Origin: Hyaloraphidium curvatum
Lineage: Eukaryota > Monoblepharomycota > Hyaloraphidiomycetes > Hyaloraphidiales > Hyaloraphidiaceae
Direction of reading: 5' to 3'
Assembly: GCA_025558095.1 (NCBI GenBank)
Contig: JAIVFI010000042.1
Coordinates: forward strand, 372,001-436,000
DNA length: 64,000 nucleotides
Of the stretch, positions 53,093-62,459 are shown piece after piece. Made by a program: the position numbers and the translations under genes. The number at the start of each line of letters is the position of its first letter. Position 1 is the stretch's first letter. The notes under the pieces were generated by a model that saw only the letters and a list, made by a program, of their open reading frames with translations, was not told the origin of the DNA and searched no databases.

Positions 53093-53273
53093 GCCCTTCC
53101 TGATGTACGTTAACTTGTAGCCCGTCGTGAGCGCGTCGCGCAGGACCTCGGCGAACGGGTGCGCGGGGAACGTGCAGGCGTCGTCGTGCCGCACCCAAGA
53201 GGCCTGTGTCCGCCTTGCGCACGTCGGCAACGTAGTGCCCTGCGCCGTTGGGACCCTGGTGCTGGAAGACGCT
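53093..53273 (-). pseudogene. relic of a ubiquitin-specific protease C-terminal domain
   Basis: The minus strand reads FQHQGPNGAGHYVADVRK, matching the GHYxADVR block that carries the catalytic histidine of USP enzymes. In the next frame it reads SWVRHDDACTFPAHPF and ends GYKLTYIRKG, the usual last strand. A one-base shift separates the two pieces near 53200. The cysteine box and the rest of the roughly 300-residue domain are absent on either side. Confidence 0.65.
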
Positions 53274-53369
53274 GCGGGGCGGCGGCGCGATCGGACACGC
53301 GGTCAGCAGCGACCAGCTCGGACGTTTTCCGCCCAGTGGCCCGAAGCCCACCGCGACTTCCGTCGAAGG

Positions 53370-53701
53370 ACCAGCCGGACCTCGTCTTTGGGTACAACGC
53401 CGGCCTGCTGAGCTACCCCGGCTGGGCCAACGTGCTCATGCAGGCCGCCGTCTTGCGCATCCCGTTCGCGTGCACCGAGTACACCGAGCAGTCGCTCGAC
53501 ACGCAGATGGTGCTGGTGCGGGCAGTGCTCGAGCGGGCCAGAATGTTCGCGGGGGATCGGGCGCCGCGGGAGGCGGACGTGCGGATGGGGATCAACCCGT
53601 TCAGGGACCCGGGGCAGAGGCGGATCCCGGCGTTCAAGGTGCCCAACTTCAACAACGGGTTCCTGATGACCATGTATAGGGGTGAGGTCGCCGAGCCGTA
53701 G
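53370..53701 (+). pseudogene. 3' fragment resembling the MSS51/MYND C-terminal domain
   Basis: An open frame ends at the stop 53699-53701. It contains PDLVFGYNAGLLSYPGW, IPFACTEYTEQSLDTQ, MGINPFRDPGQRRIP and FNNGFLMTMY, the order found in the C-terminal domain of MSS51-like MYND proteins. No start codon, MYND zinc finger or upstream exon was found; upstream sequence is the ubiquitin-protease relic on the other strand. It is probably a truncated copy, though a missed upstream exon is possible. Confidence 0.45.
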
Positions 53702-53921
53702 GCCAGCAGTGCATGGGGTTGATGGGGAGGAAGAGCCTGAGCTATAACCGGTGCCAGCTCGAAAGTAGTTTCGTCGATACACTATACCCGTGATGCCGCG
53801 ATTCTCGGCTATCTGGTGTCCGACAGCGGGATGGTCGCGAGGGGACGACGGCGAATTTGCCCCCGGCCCGCTTCGACGCCACATCGACTCCACGAAACTC
53901 TCCCTTGTACACTCCTCCGCG

Positions 53922-55061
53922 ATGCCCCTGCCCGTGGTCGACTTCGCCGGCTTTGGCGACGGCGCCGAGGTTGATTCCCGCGTCGCCTCCGAGATCTTCT
54001 CAGCGCTGTCGGCGTCGGGGTTCATGGTGGCCAAGAACCTCTTTCCTCCCTCGTTCGCGCCGCTGCTCGCCGCGGCGTTCGACCGCTCCGCCGCCTTTTT
54101 CGCGCGCGACGGCGAGTACAAACGCCGCTTCTCGGACGCCCACGTGCGGCGACCCCGTCGCAGCGCTACACATTGGGGATTCACTGCGTTCGGCCAGGAG
54201 CGCTTCGAAGCCGGCAAGGTCGACCAGAAGGAGGTGCTCGACCTGTGCAAGGACCTGCTGCACCGCGGCTCCCACCCGGACGAGCTGGCCGGCCAGGACG
54301 CAGACTGGGCGACCTTCGAGACCTTCCTGCGGGCTTGCCACGATGCTTCCCTGCGGCTGTACTCCGCCATCGCCCTCTCCCTCGGCCTGCCCCGCGACCA
54401 CTTTGACGCCTGGCACAAGTGGTCGCTCCCAGCCGCCGGAGAGGAGCTCCGCTTCCTGCACTACCCGCCGCAGCCGCCCTCCCGCAACGAGCCCGAAGGC
54501 CAAATCCGCGCCGGCGCCCACACGGACTACGGCTCGGCCACGCTGCTGTTCCAAAAGGACGTCGGCGGGTTGCAGGTGCTCCACCCGCAGCGCGGCTGGA
54601 CCGACGTGCCGGTGCTCGCGAAGCCCGGCGAGGAGCACCTCTACACCGTGGTCAACACCGCCGACCTGATGGAATGGTGGACCAACGGGCTCTACCCCAG
54701 CACGGCACACAGGGTTGCGATGCCGAGGAACGAGGGCGAGTCCGCCGCACGGTACTCGATCGCGTACTTCTGCCACGCCAACGACCCCGTGCCTCTGGAC
54801 CCCATCGCGGCGTCGCCGGTGGTCAGGGAGCGCACGGGACTACATCGTATTCGGGGGAGTGGGGACAAATACGTCCCGGGTGAGTGGGAGGGAGCGATCC
54901 CGCGGCTCAAGGGGATCGAGGGGCACGTGGCGTGGAACCCCGAGGGCGGGGAGGACGAACGCGCGGCCGCCGGGGACGCCGAGGGATGGCTGCTGCGCCG
55001 GATGGGGTTCACGCGCTCGTGGAAGTACGAGAATCGGCAGGAGGAGAGGGCGAGGATGTGA
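53922..55061 (+). CDS. 2-oxoglutarate/Fe(II) oxygenase, isopenicillin-N-synthase-like
   Basis: A single exon of 379 residues from the ATG at 53922, chosen because MPLPVVDFAGFG is the standard N terminus. Iron ligands are the HxD in GAHTDYGSATLLF and the distal His in STAHRVAMP; RYSIAYF holds the 2-oxoglutarate arginine (RxS). The N-terminal DIOX_N-like part has SALSASGFMVAKN and RGYTAFG-like WGFTAFGQERFE. Such enzymes oxidise small molecules in catabolism or secondary metabolism; the substrate is unknown. The neighbours are gene relics, and no biosynthetic cluster is evident. Confidence 0.85.
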   Translation: MPLPVVDFAGFGDGAEVDSRVASEIFSALSASGFMVAKNLFPPSFAPLLAAAFDRSAAFFARDGEYKRRFSDAHVRRPRRSATHWGFTAFGQERFEAGKVDQKEVLDLCKDLLHRGSHPDELAGQDADWATFETFLRACHDASLRLYSAIALSLGLPRDHFDAWHKWSLPAAGEELRFLHYPPQPPSRNEPEGQIRAGAHTDYGSATLLFQKDVGGLQVLHPQRGWTDVPVLAKPGEEHLYTVVNTADLMEWWTNGLYPSTAHRVAMPRNEGESAARYSIAYFCHANDPVPLDPIAASPVVRERTGLHRIRGSGDKYVPGEWEGAIPRLKGIEGHVAWNPEGGEDERAAAGDAEGWLLRRMGFTRSWKYENRQEERARM

Positions 55062-55236
55062 GGCGCGGCGATCAAGGAAAGGAGTGGAAGAGGTACGGGA
55101 GCTTCGTCGTGCAGGAGCCATCAGCACTGATAGATAACGTAAGGCGATGCCTCGTGCTTTCATCAATCAGCCTGAGGATCGAGTGAGGAGTGTTCGCGGA
55201 CGAGCGACCCACCTCCCACAGCTCCGTTCCCGCAAG

Positions 55237-56159
55237 ATGTCCTCCCGCGTCCTCATCATAATGGAATCGCTCGCGGCGCAGCACTGGTTGCGCACGCTGC
55301 TCCGCCTGTGCCTCGCGTGCCGGGCATGCTACACAGCCGGCTTGCCGCTGCTCCTGCGGCGCGTGGACGTGGACGCGGGCAACCTCGAAAAGGTCATCGC
55401 GCGGTTCGAGGGAGAGAGGACGGAGGGATTGCGGTTCGGAGACGGTGCGGGGGCGCGGGAATCTCGTTTTCGGAGGTCGCGGTCCGCTTCGCGTCGGCGA
55501 ACATGGCTTCGCTGCTCCGCTTCCTCGTGCCCAAGTTCCGTGGCCTGCAATCGTTCGAGCTGGATCTGTCGGGACGTTGGCCCTGCAGCTTCGGCTCATC
55601 GCCCGTCAACGAGGCCCAATCGGCTTCCCTCGCCGTCCGACTCGGGGGCAACATCGCCACCTTCGCAACCCCTGTCTGGATTGCGCTCGGCCTCCTGCAT
55701 GCCTCCCTTTCGTGGCCTGGAAGCGGGCGTCTGGTCATTTGTGCCCACAATTCCGCCCTGTACGCGAGCCGGGCCGAGCTCGTCCGCTCCGAGCAAGTCG
55801 TAAGCTGGCCCAACGCGCCCGCCTTTTTGGGCTCCGGCGGGAAGAGCGCCTGGGAAGCTGAAATCCGCGTCCTCGAAGACCACAGCGCCACCGGGGGAAT
55901 GAGCTTGGAGGAGCAGCGGGAGTACTGGGTTCTCCCCGGGCGTGGCGCTGCGGTGGTTTCAAGAACTCGAAGTTCGAAGACGGCGCCTCCAGGGTTTCGG
56001 CTTCTGCATCGCGAAGGGGAGCACGATGTCGACGAGCAGGTAGGTGAGGTCCAAGGCACCCCGGATTGTGCGCGTGTCGGCGGCCGTCGGCCAGTCCGGG
56101 GTCGCGACGAGGAGGACGAGGGCCGGGTTGGATGCCCCGCAGAGTGCGATGGTGTCTAG
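55237..56159 (+). pseudogene. LRR/F-box-like gene with a frame break near 55455
   Basis: The ATG at 55237 opens SRVLIIMESLAAQHWLRTLL and RLCLACRACYTAGLPLLLRR, like other F-box-associated proteins here. Near 55455 the coding signal moves to another frame (ISFSEVAVRFASANMASLLR, then FLVPKFRGLQSFELDLSGRW, then a helical C-terminal part). No GT..AG intron of normal size explains the shift, so a small indel is likely. The end is uncertain: the frame stays open to 56159 but overlaps the opposite-strand gene that ends at 55959. It is a pseudogene or a mis-sequenced gene. Confidence 0.45.
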
Positions 56160-56657
56160 GAGGGAAACTTCGTCGGCGATGCGCTTCCGCAGCGGCTGCG
56201 AGAGGCCGGCGCCCTTCACGAGCAGCAGGGCCGTCATCGTGGGGATCCACAGCAACACCCAGAACGGCGTCGGATCGCAGGCCCCCAGGTCGCCCTTGGT
56301 GAGGTCGTCGGCGCACGTCTCCATCTGCTCCACGGTGGGAAAGCCCCAGGCGGTGCGCAAGGAGGGATCGAGGAACGCCTCCGCGTACCGGCGCGCCACG
56401 GCGAGCGACTGCTGCAGCGTGCGGCCCAGAACGTGCTGGGCGACGTCCTCCGGGGGAAGCGCCGTGGCCGGGGCGCCTTGTTTTTCCAGAAAGAAAGGCG
56501 CCAGAACGCCGCGCTCGCTCCACTCGAAGGCGCCGTCGGTGACCAGCCCGAACAGCAGCGCGCGAGCGGCGTGCAGCTCCTGCTCGCAGGCCATCGAGGG
56601 GCCCTGCGCGGGCTCTTCAGCCAGCCTGGACCGCGGGAGCGTCGGGCCGCCTTGCAT
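55959..56657 (-). CDS. orphan helical protein next to the 153-bp array
   Basis: The frame ends at 55959. The first in-frame ATG is at 56657 (232 residues); an alternative ATG is at 56594. A frame open to 56720 has only a GTG there, with a TGA just before it inside the repeat array. The sequence is a run of helices (ELHAARALLFGLVTDGAFEW, VAQHVLGRTLQQSLAVARRY) and two more hydrophobic ones (FWVLLWIPTMTALLLVKGAG, NPALVLLVATP). The latter could be membrane segments. No family is recognised. The 5' end abuts the tandem array, which may hold its promoter. Confidence 0.5.
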   Translation of the reverse strand: MQGGPTLPRSRLAEEPAQGPSMACEQELHAARALLFGLVTDGAFEWSERGVLAPFFLEKQGAPATALPPEDVAQHVLGRTLQQSLAVARRYAEAFLDPSLRTAWGFPTVEQMETCADDLTKGDLGACDPTPFWVLLWIPTMTALLLVKGAGLSQPLRKRIADEVSLLDTIALCGASNPALVLLVATPDWPTAADTRTIRGALDLTYLLVDIVLPFAMQKPKPWRRRLRTSSS

Positions 56658-56721
56658 CTTGTTGACGAGCTCTTCTAGGCCGACCGTCGCGCCGGTGAGG
56701 TGGCCCTCGACCGCAGCCACG

Positions 56722-57745
56722 AAAGTAAGCTCGGGTTGCTCGGGAGCGTCTTTTCAGAGCGGCATGCCGGATCCTTGGGGCAGGAGGCGCGGTCTTCGGA
56801 GGATGATCGGGGTGGCCATCACGGCCGGAACGTGGGACCCTCCATGCCGGCGCGCCAAGCAACGGATTCGACGCAAAGTAAGCTCGGGGCGCTCGGGAGC
56901 GTCTATTCAGAGCGGCATGCTGGATCCTTGGGGCAGGAGGCGCGGTCTTCGGAGGATGATCGGGGTGGCCATCACGGCCGGAACGTGGGACCCTCCATGC
57001 CGGCGCGCCGCGCAACGGAATCGACGCAAAGTAAGCTTGGGTTGCTCGGGAGCGTCTATTCAGAGCGGCATGCTGGATCCTTGGGGCAGGAGGCGCGGTC
57101 TTCGGAGGATGATCGGGGTGGCCATCACGGCCGGAACGTGGGACCCTCCATGCCGGCGCGCCGCGCAACGGAATCGACGCAAAGTAAGCTTGGGTTGCTC
57201 GGGAGCGTCTATTCAGAGCGGCATGCTGGATCCTTGGGGCAGGAGGCGCGGTCTTCGGAGGATGATCAGAGTGGCCATCGGGGCGGGCTGATGGGACCCT
57301 CCATGCCGGCGCGCCGCGCAACGGAATCGACGCAAAGTAAGCTCGGGGCGCTCGGGAGCGTCTATTCAGAGCGGCATGCTGGATCCTTGGGGCAGGAGGC
57401 GCGGTCTTCGGAGGATGATCGGGGTGGCCATCACGGCCGGAACGTGGGACCCTCCATGCCGGCGCGCCGCGCAACGGAATCGACGCAAAGTAAGCTTGGG
57501 TTGCTCGGGAGCGTCTATTCAGAGCGGCATGCTGGATCCTTGGGGCAGGAGGCGCGGTCTTCGGAGGATGATCGGGGTGGCCATCACGGCCGGAACGTGG
57601 GACCCTCCATGCCGGCGCGCCAAGCAACGGATTCGACGCAAAGTAAGCTTGGGTTGCTCGGGAGCGTCTATTCAGAGCGGCATGCTGGATCCTTGGGGCA
57701 GGAGGCGCGGTCTTCGGAGGATGATCGGAGTGGCCCCGCCTCGTC
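56722..57745. repeat. tandem array, 6.7 copies of a 153-bp unit
   Basis: AAAGTAAGC recurs at 56722, 56875, 57028, 57181, 57334, 57487 and 57640, exactly 153 bp apart. Copies are almost identical. Differences are few: TTTTCAG against TATTCAG in the first copy, CCAAGCAACGGATTCG against CCGCGCAACGGAATCG, and a run of changes at 57265-57295 in copy four. The last copy stops at about 57745. Because 153 is a multiple of three, several frames stay open through the whole array on both strands (51-residue peptide repeats). None of these frames begins with an ATG outside the repeats, so I treat it as a minisatellite. Confidence 0.92.
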
Positions 57746-58035
57746 GAACGTGCCCCACGACACGGCCATTTGAAGAGCCGTGCAACACAGTGTTTGCAAA
57801 TGCGAGGAGCAGCCTAACGCTGGGAACGTAAAGTGGCGAGGCGAGGGGTGCGGCCGAGTGCTCCGTGTTGAGAAGCCTCCTGGCCGCGGGCGACTATCTC
57901 GCTCATCAGTTCTCTACTCCCGGGGCTATTCACCCCTCCACCGCTGATCACACAATGGAAAAGCAGAAATCCGTAGCCTCGTGGACAACAGCGCGCAGAG
58001 ATGCGCACACAAAGAACGTTCCTCTTCCGGTCGGC
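57746..58035. other. intergenic, nothing seen
   Basis: A short spacer between the tandem array and the regulator-like gene; no supported feature. Confidence 0.4.
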
Positions 58036-60372
58036 CTACAACGACCCCGCCCCTTCGTCCCCGGTCCGTGCCCTCTCGTAGCCCATCCTCAGCCTCCCCA
58101 GCAGCGTCGCCATCGCCGCCTCCACCCCGCTCCCCGCCATCTCCCTCCCCCCCGCCTGCTCCCCCTCCGCATCGTCCGCCCCGCGCCCGTACTCCTCGCT
58201 CCCCCACGTCTCCGCAACCTGCACCTCCCCGCCGAACCGCACCCGCCTCCCGGGCCCGTAGGCCGGCAGCTCCGCCAGCCTGTCGCCGCCACCCTCGGGA
58301 TCCGGCGTGCCCCCACGTGCCCGCTCCGCCGCGCAGGCCCAGCACGCGCCCCTCTCCCCTTGCGGAACATGCGGGCACCCCGACGCGGCGCGCTGCGCGG
58401 CGTAGAGCGCGGAAAAGTCCGCGCGGGAGAGCGACGCCCGTGGCGAGGACAGGAACCGCTCGAGCATCAGCCTCAGCTCGGCGTGCGCGGCGCGGTCGGT
58501 GGCGTCCAGAAGCGCGAAGCACGCGCGGATGTCCTCCCGCAGCGCGGCGTAGGCGCCGGCTTCGGCTTCCCCGCTGGGTGCGGGGAGCCGCTTGGCCACC
58601 AGCACCAGCAGCCACGCCGCGTGCGCCGCTGCGAAGCACGCGATCGGCACCAGTATGCTCCCCGCGAGTGCCGGCCGCGGGATGGACCGCGCGATGGCGC
58701 GCGAGATGGCGGCGGTCTCGGCGCAGAGCAGGAACGCCGAGGAAAAAGCGGGGGAGGAGAAGTACAGCCTGCGGAGGGCTGAGGTGTGGGTGTCGGTGCC
58801 GTCGGGGGAGGCGGCGGGGGGACGGGGGGAGCCGGGGGGGCCGTCGACAGAGGCCGAGCCCGAGGCGTCGGAGGTGTTGTCCCCGGAGCCGTCCCATCCG
58901 CCGTCGCCGGCCTCCTCCCCATCCTCCGAATCGGATCCAGAATCGGATCCGGAATCGGATTCGGAATCCGAATCGCCCCGCAACCTTGGCCCAGGATCGT
59001 CCTCCACCTGGTCCGGCGACACTAGGAGCAGCCGCACCCGCCACAGGTCCATCAGCTCCGCCAGCAGCTGCACCCTCGACGCGTCGCCCGAAAAGTAGGG
59101 GCACTCGGCGTCCAGCGCTGCGAAATCGGCGGAGCGGAAGGCGGCGGAGAGGCCCGGCGGCAGGGCGGCGGTGAGCGCGCCGACGGCTTCGGAGAGGAAG
59201 GCGAGGCGGCGCAGGGATTCTCCCAGCAGGGGGTTGGCCAGCGCGGCGCGGACGCGCGCGGGGTCCAGGTCCGCCAGAGCGGGGTGATCGCCCGCCCCCG
59301 GGTCGCCGCCGGCAGCGGCGGCCCTCCGCAGCTCGCCCGCGACGAACAGCTCCAGCATCGACAGCCCCGCCTCGTCGGCGACGAACCGCCGCAGCTCGTG
59401 GACCTGCCTGAACGCCAGCGCGACCATCATCCACAGCCTGCCGGCGGCAAAGTACTTGAGGTCCGTCACGTAGGTCCCCAGCATGCCCGCTCGGACGGCC
59501 GGGTCCACCGGCGGGGAGAGGTTCGGGTCCAGCCACCCGATCAGGTCGCGGCACGTCCCCCTCGTGCGCAGCATGCACTCGGCAAGCACCTCCGGCACGG
59601 GCCCGTTGGCCCGCCTCCGCGAGGGCGGGGGCACGGCGCGGTGCACGAGCTCGCTGGGGAGCGCCACGGGGACGTCCGGGAACGCGGCGGCGGGGTCGAG
59701 CACGGCCCTCGTGCCGGCGACGGGGCCGATGCGGACGCCGAAGAAGCACGCGGCGTAGAAGACGTTGAGCCCGATCTCGTCCATCAGCAGGTCGTCGGCG
59801 CCGTACTCGGGGGGAGGGGGTCGGCCGCGCGGGGGGGAGGGCAGCCCGGCGGCGCGCCAGATGTCGGCCAGCTGCGATAGGATTGCCTTGGCTGCGTCTA
59901 TGCGCATCATGTGGAGGTACACGCCCGAGGCGGCGAGGATGGCGGCCCACTGGAGGGCGAGGCAGCGCGGCGTGCGGAGGTGCGGCTGCGGCGGGGCGGC
60001 CGGGGCGCCCTTGGCCGGGCGGCGGTGCGGTGCCGCCTCCCAGAAGGCGGCCAGCTCGCGGCGCAGCAGGGAGTCGAAGCGGGCCTCGAGCCGCTCGACG
60101 AGGGCGCCGTCGACCGCCGCGCCGACGTCCACTCCGGCGGCCGACGCCGCCAGGAGGGCGTAAGCGCCCAGCCAATCGACCACTGCGACCATTATGTCCG
60201 CGGTATAGAATTCCCTGAGTGCCGGGTGCGCCGCCGGGGGTTCGGGCCCGTTGAGCTCGAGGAACGCGGCGCCCGACAGGATCGAGATGTCGGGCGGCCC
60301 CGTCGAGAACATCGCCCCGACGAACGCCTGGCGCTCGCGGAACCCTATTTCGGGGATGCTGACGTCGCTCAT
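58036..60372 (-). CDS. large regulator-like protein (possible fungal transcription-factor domain), single exon
   Basis: There are 778 residues from the ATG at 60372. The N-terminal 430 residues are helical, with an arrangement like the fungal-specific transcription factor middle domain: FLELNGPEPPAAHPALREFY, then LQWAAILAASGVYLHMMRID and FYAACFFGVRIGP. A serine/aspartate repeat (DSESDSGSDSGSDSEDGEE, bases about 58915-58975) and disordered sequence separate it from a helical C-terminal part with a Cys/His cluster (SGCPHVPQGERGACWACAAE). No Cys6 zinc cluster is present. The assignment is tentative; it may be a regulator that lacks DNA binding, or an unrelated helical protein. Confidence 0.5.
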   Translation of the reverse strand: MSDVSIPEIGFRERQAFVGAMFSTGPPDISILSGAAFLELNGPEPPAAHPALREFYTADIMVAVVDWLGAYALLAASAAGVDVGAAVDGALVERLEARFDSLLRRELAAFWEAAPHRRPAKGAPAAPPQPHLRTPRCLALQWAAILAASGVYLHMMRIDAAKAILSQLADIWRAAGLPSPPRGRPPPPEYGADDLLMDEIGLNVFYAACFFGVRIGPVAGTRAVLDPAAAFPDVPVALPSELVHRAVPPPSRRRANGPVPEVLAECMLRTRGTCRDLIGWLDPNLSPPVDPAVRAGMLGTYVTDLKYFAAGRLWMMVALAFRQVHELRRFVADEAGLSMLELFVAGELRRAAAAGGDPGAGDHPALADLDPARVRAALANPLLGESLRRLAFLSEAVGALTAALPPGLSAAFRSADFAALDAECPYFSGDASRVQLLAELMDLWRVRLLLVSPDQVEDDPGPRLRGDSDSESDSGSDSGSDSEDGEEAGDGGWDGSGDNTSDASGSASVDGPPGSPRPPAASPDGTDTHTSALRRLYFSSPAFSSAFLLCAETAAISRAIARSIPRPALAGSILVPIACFAAAHAAWLLVLVAKRLPAPSGEAEAGAYAALREDIRACFALLDATDRAAHAELRLMLERFLSSPRASLSRADFSALYAAQRAASGCPHVPQGERGACWACAAERARGGTPDPEGGGDRLAELPAYGPGRRVRFGGEVQVAETWGSEEYGRGADDAEGEQAGGREMAGSGVEAAMATLLGRLRMGYERARTGDEGAGSL

Positions 60373-61070
60373 CGTGGGGCGGCGCGGGGCAGGGGTCCGG
60401 GGGAGGGGCGGCCGCTAGTGGGGGACAGGAGCGGCCGAGAAGGGATCCGGATCTTGGACCCTCGGGAGGCGGTCAGGGGTTCCGGGCTCCGCCCCCTGCC
60501 GGACCCGCCAGGAACTCGGGCACGGCTGGATTTCGACGCGCACGGTGCCCCCTCGGTCGGCCGCCCTGGCGGTCCCCGCCGGCCGCCCGTGGCGCTCACC
60601 AGCCCCGACCAGTCGCATTTAGCCCCCCATCCCGCATCGCCGCAACCCCACCTCCGACTCGGAGGTGCGGCAAGGGACCATCGACTGTCGAAGAAACTGA
60701 CGGCGGCGTCGGCCATCCAGGTCCCTCTCGATGGTTTTCGGCCGGAAACGGAAGGCTGGGCGGCCACTTCGGGCAAGAGCATCTTCCCAGCACCCCTCGA
60801 TGGCTCTCCACCCGCATTCCGCACGGGCCCCTGACGGGCCCGATTCGCACTGATTTTGGATCATCCTCTGTCCCTTTTCGTCGGCGGTTCGGATGGATTC
60901 TGCCTGGTTGTTCCCTAGGATTCGGCCGACCGTCCCCACTGCGCGAATCTGGAAGTGCCTCGCGAGCCACCCGAGGCATTCCGTGAACCCGAGGGCCTCG
61001 GTCACGCCCTCCGGGAAGCCATCCCTCGCGTCCGGCGACCGCGTCGGACGTGCGGCGCGTCCTCCGCGGA
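60373..61070. other. intergenic between divergent genes, nothing seen
   Basis: About 700 bp, 5' flanks of the regulator-like gene (minus) and the GDSL hydrolase (plus). No repeat or RNA gene is recognised. Confidence 0.5.
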
Positions 61071-61847
61071 ATGCCTGCGCCCACTTCCATCCCCCTCGCG
61101 CTCCCCTTGTTCGCGCTCCTCGCCCTCCTCGCCGCGTTCCCCCTCCTACCCTCGCTCTCCCCTTCGATGCCACCCCCGCGGCGCGTGCTCGCGGTCGGCG
61201 ACTCGCTGACCGAGGGATTCACTGCGGGCGGCGCGGTGTTCCACCCGTACGCGATCCGCCTGCGCGCCCTCCTCGCCGAACGCTTCCCGGACGATAAGTT
61301 CGAGGTGGAGGTGCTGGGATTCAGCGGGTTTCGCTCGCGGGAGGTCCGCGGGCGGCTGGACGCGCATTTCGCCCGCAACCGGGACGCGCAGTTGGGTTAC
61401 GCGGCGGTGATGTGTGGGACCAACGACGCCGGCGATCTCGCTTCCCTGCCCGAGCGGTCGTTCCCGGCCGCGTTGGATGCCGTGGTCGCAGAGCTGGAGG
61501 CGATGCACGAAGCGGTGATCGCCCGCGGGGCGAAGCTGCTCGTGATGAACCTGCCCGACGTCTGGGCGGGCGGCGCGGCGGCCAGCCCCGTCTATTTCGC
61601 GCGGAGGGACCAGCTGCGTTCCCGCATCCGGGTACTGGCAGAACGATACTCCAAGGAAGGCAAGCCGGTCGCGTACCTCGACCCCGAGCCGCTGATCCCG
61701 CTGCGGGAAGGCACCACTCGCATCGCGGACGACCCGCGGAAGAGGGGCAACTGGGACAGGGACGGACTTCACATGACCGCGAAGGGGTACGACGCGCTGG
61801 GGGAGCTGGTGTTCGGGAAGCTGTTTGACGAGGCGGAACCAGGGTGA
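61071..61847 (+). CDS. SGNH/GDSL-family hydrolase, membrane-anchored or secreted
   Basis: A single exon of 258 residues from the ATG at 61071. An N-terminal hydrophobic stretch (LALPLFALLALLAAFPLLP) is a signal peptide or anchor. SGNH blocks are present: block I GDSLTEGF with the nucleophilic Ser, a Gly in LGFSGFRS (block II), GTNDAGD (block III, Asn) and DRDGLHMTAKGY (block V, Asp and His). These enzymes hydrolyse esters such as acyl or acetyl groups on lipids or sugars. The substrate is unknown; secretion or ER location is inferred from the N terminus. Confidence 0.88.
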   Translation: MPAPTSIPLALPLFALLALLAAFPLLPSLSPSMPPPRRVLAVGDSLTEGFTAGGAVFHPYAIRLRALLAERFPDDKFEVEVLGFSGFRSREVRGRLDAHFARNRDAQLGYAAVMCGTNDAGDLASLPERSFPAALDAVVAELEAMHEAVIARGAKLLVMNLPDVWAGGAAASPVYFARRDQLRSRIRVLAERYSKEGKPVAYLDPEPLIPLREGTTRIADDPRKRGNWDRDGLHMTAKGYDALGELVFGKLFDEAEPG

Positions 61848-62459
61848 GCGGAGGGCGGTGCCGGGTACTTTCCGGCCTGGACAACTTCCGTCGACACGAC
61901 GGGTGCTCCGGCTGCTGGGCTGGAGTGCCTCGCGTGCTGTTTGCGGCTCCTCCCGGAAGCCCCCGCCCGCCTGAGCGAAGCCGAATGGTGCGCTTGAGGC
62001 GGAAGATTTCGGCACGGTTAAGCTGCGACATGCCGATAGCGAGCGCGTCCGAGCCCTCATGGCCGATTTCATGAGCAACCATCCGGCACCGCTCACTTGA
62101 CTTTTCGCTCGCGGGACCGCCGCCCGCAGCCTCGGACTGGTCATCGGCCTGTCATCGGCCAAATCCGCCTCGAGCTTCGTGATCTGCGAGGGGTGGTCGG
62201 CTTTCTGCTTCTCGGGCTCCAGGAGGCTCCGGCCAGCTCGACGCTGCGACCGCGACTGCCAGAGGGCGTACTGGAAGCAACACAAAAGGGTCTGCGCCGG
62301 CACAAGGACCTAATCACGCGATGGACTGCAAGGGACTGCCCTTGGGCAGAAAGGTGCGTGGGGGACAGGCGGGGCGGGTCGACGTCCTTTCAAACGCGCG
62401 AACACTATAGGCGGGATCCATCAGTCAACGGCGGGGAACAGATCTACAACGGTCTCCGT
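61848..62459. other. intergenic between convergent genes, nothing seen
   Basis: About 610 bp, 3' flanks of the GDSL hydrolase and the glutamine-synthetase-like gene. Only weak frames are present. Confidence 0.45.

Noticed and set aside
56700-57773. A 357-codon plus-strand ORF and a 336-codon minus-strand ORF through the tandem array
   Set aside because: Both are open only because the 153-bp unit is a multiple of three without stops; neither starts with an ATG outside the repeats, and several frames are open at once.
58915-58975. A short tandem DNA repeat (GAATCGGATCC-like)
   Set aside because: It is explained by a Ser/Asp-rich coding stretch of the 58036-60372 gene; it is reported there as protein low complexity.
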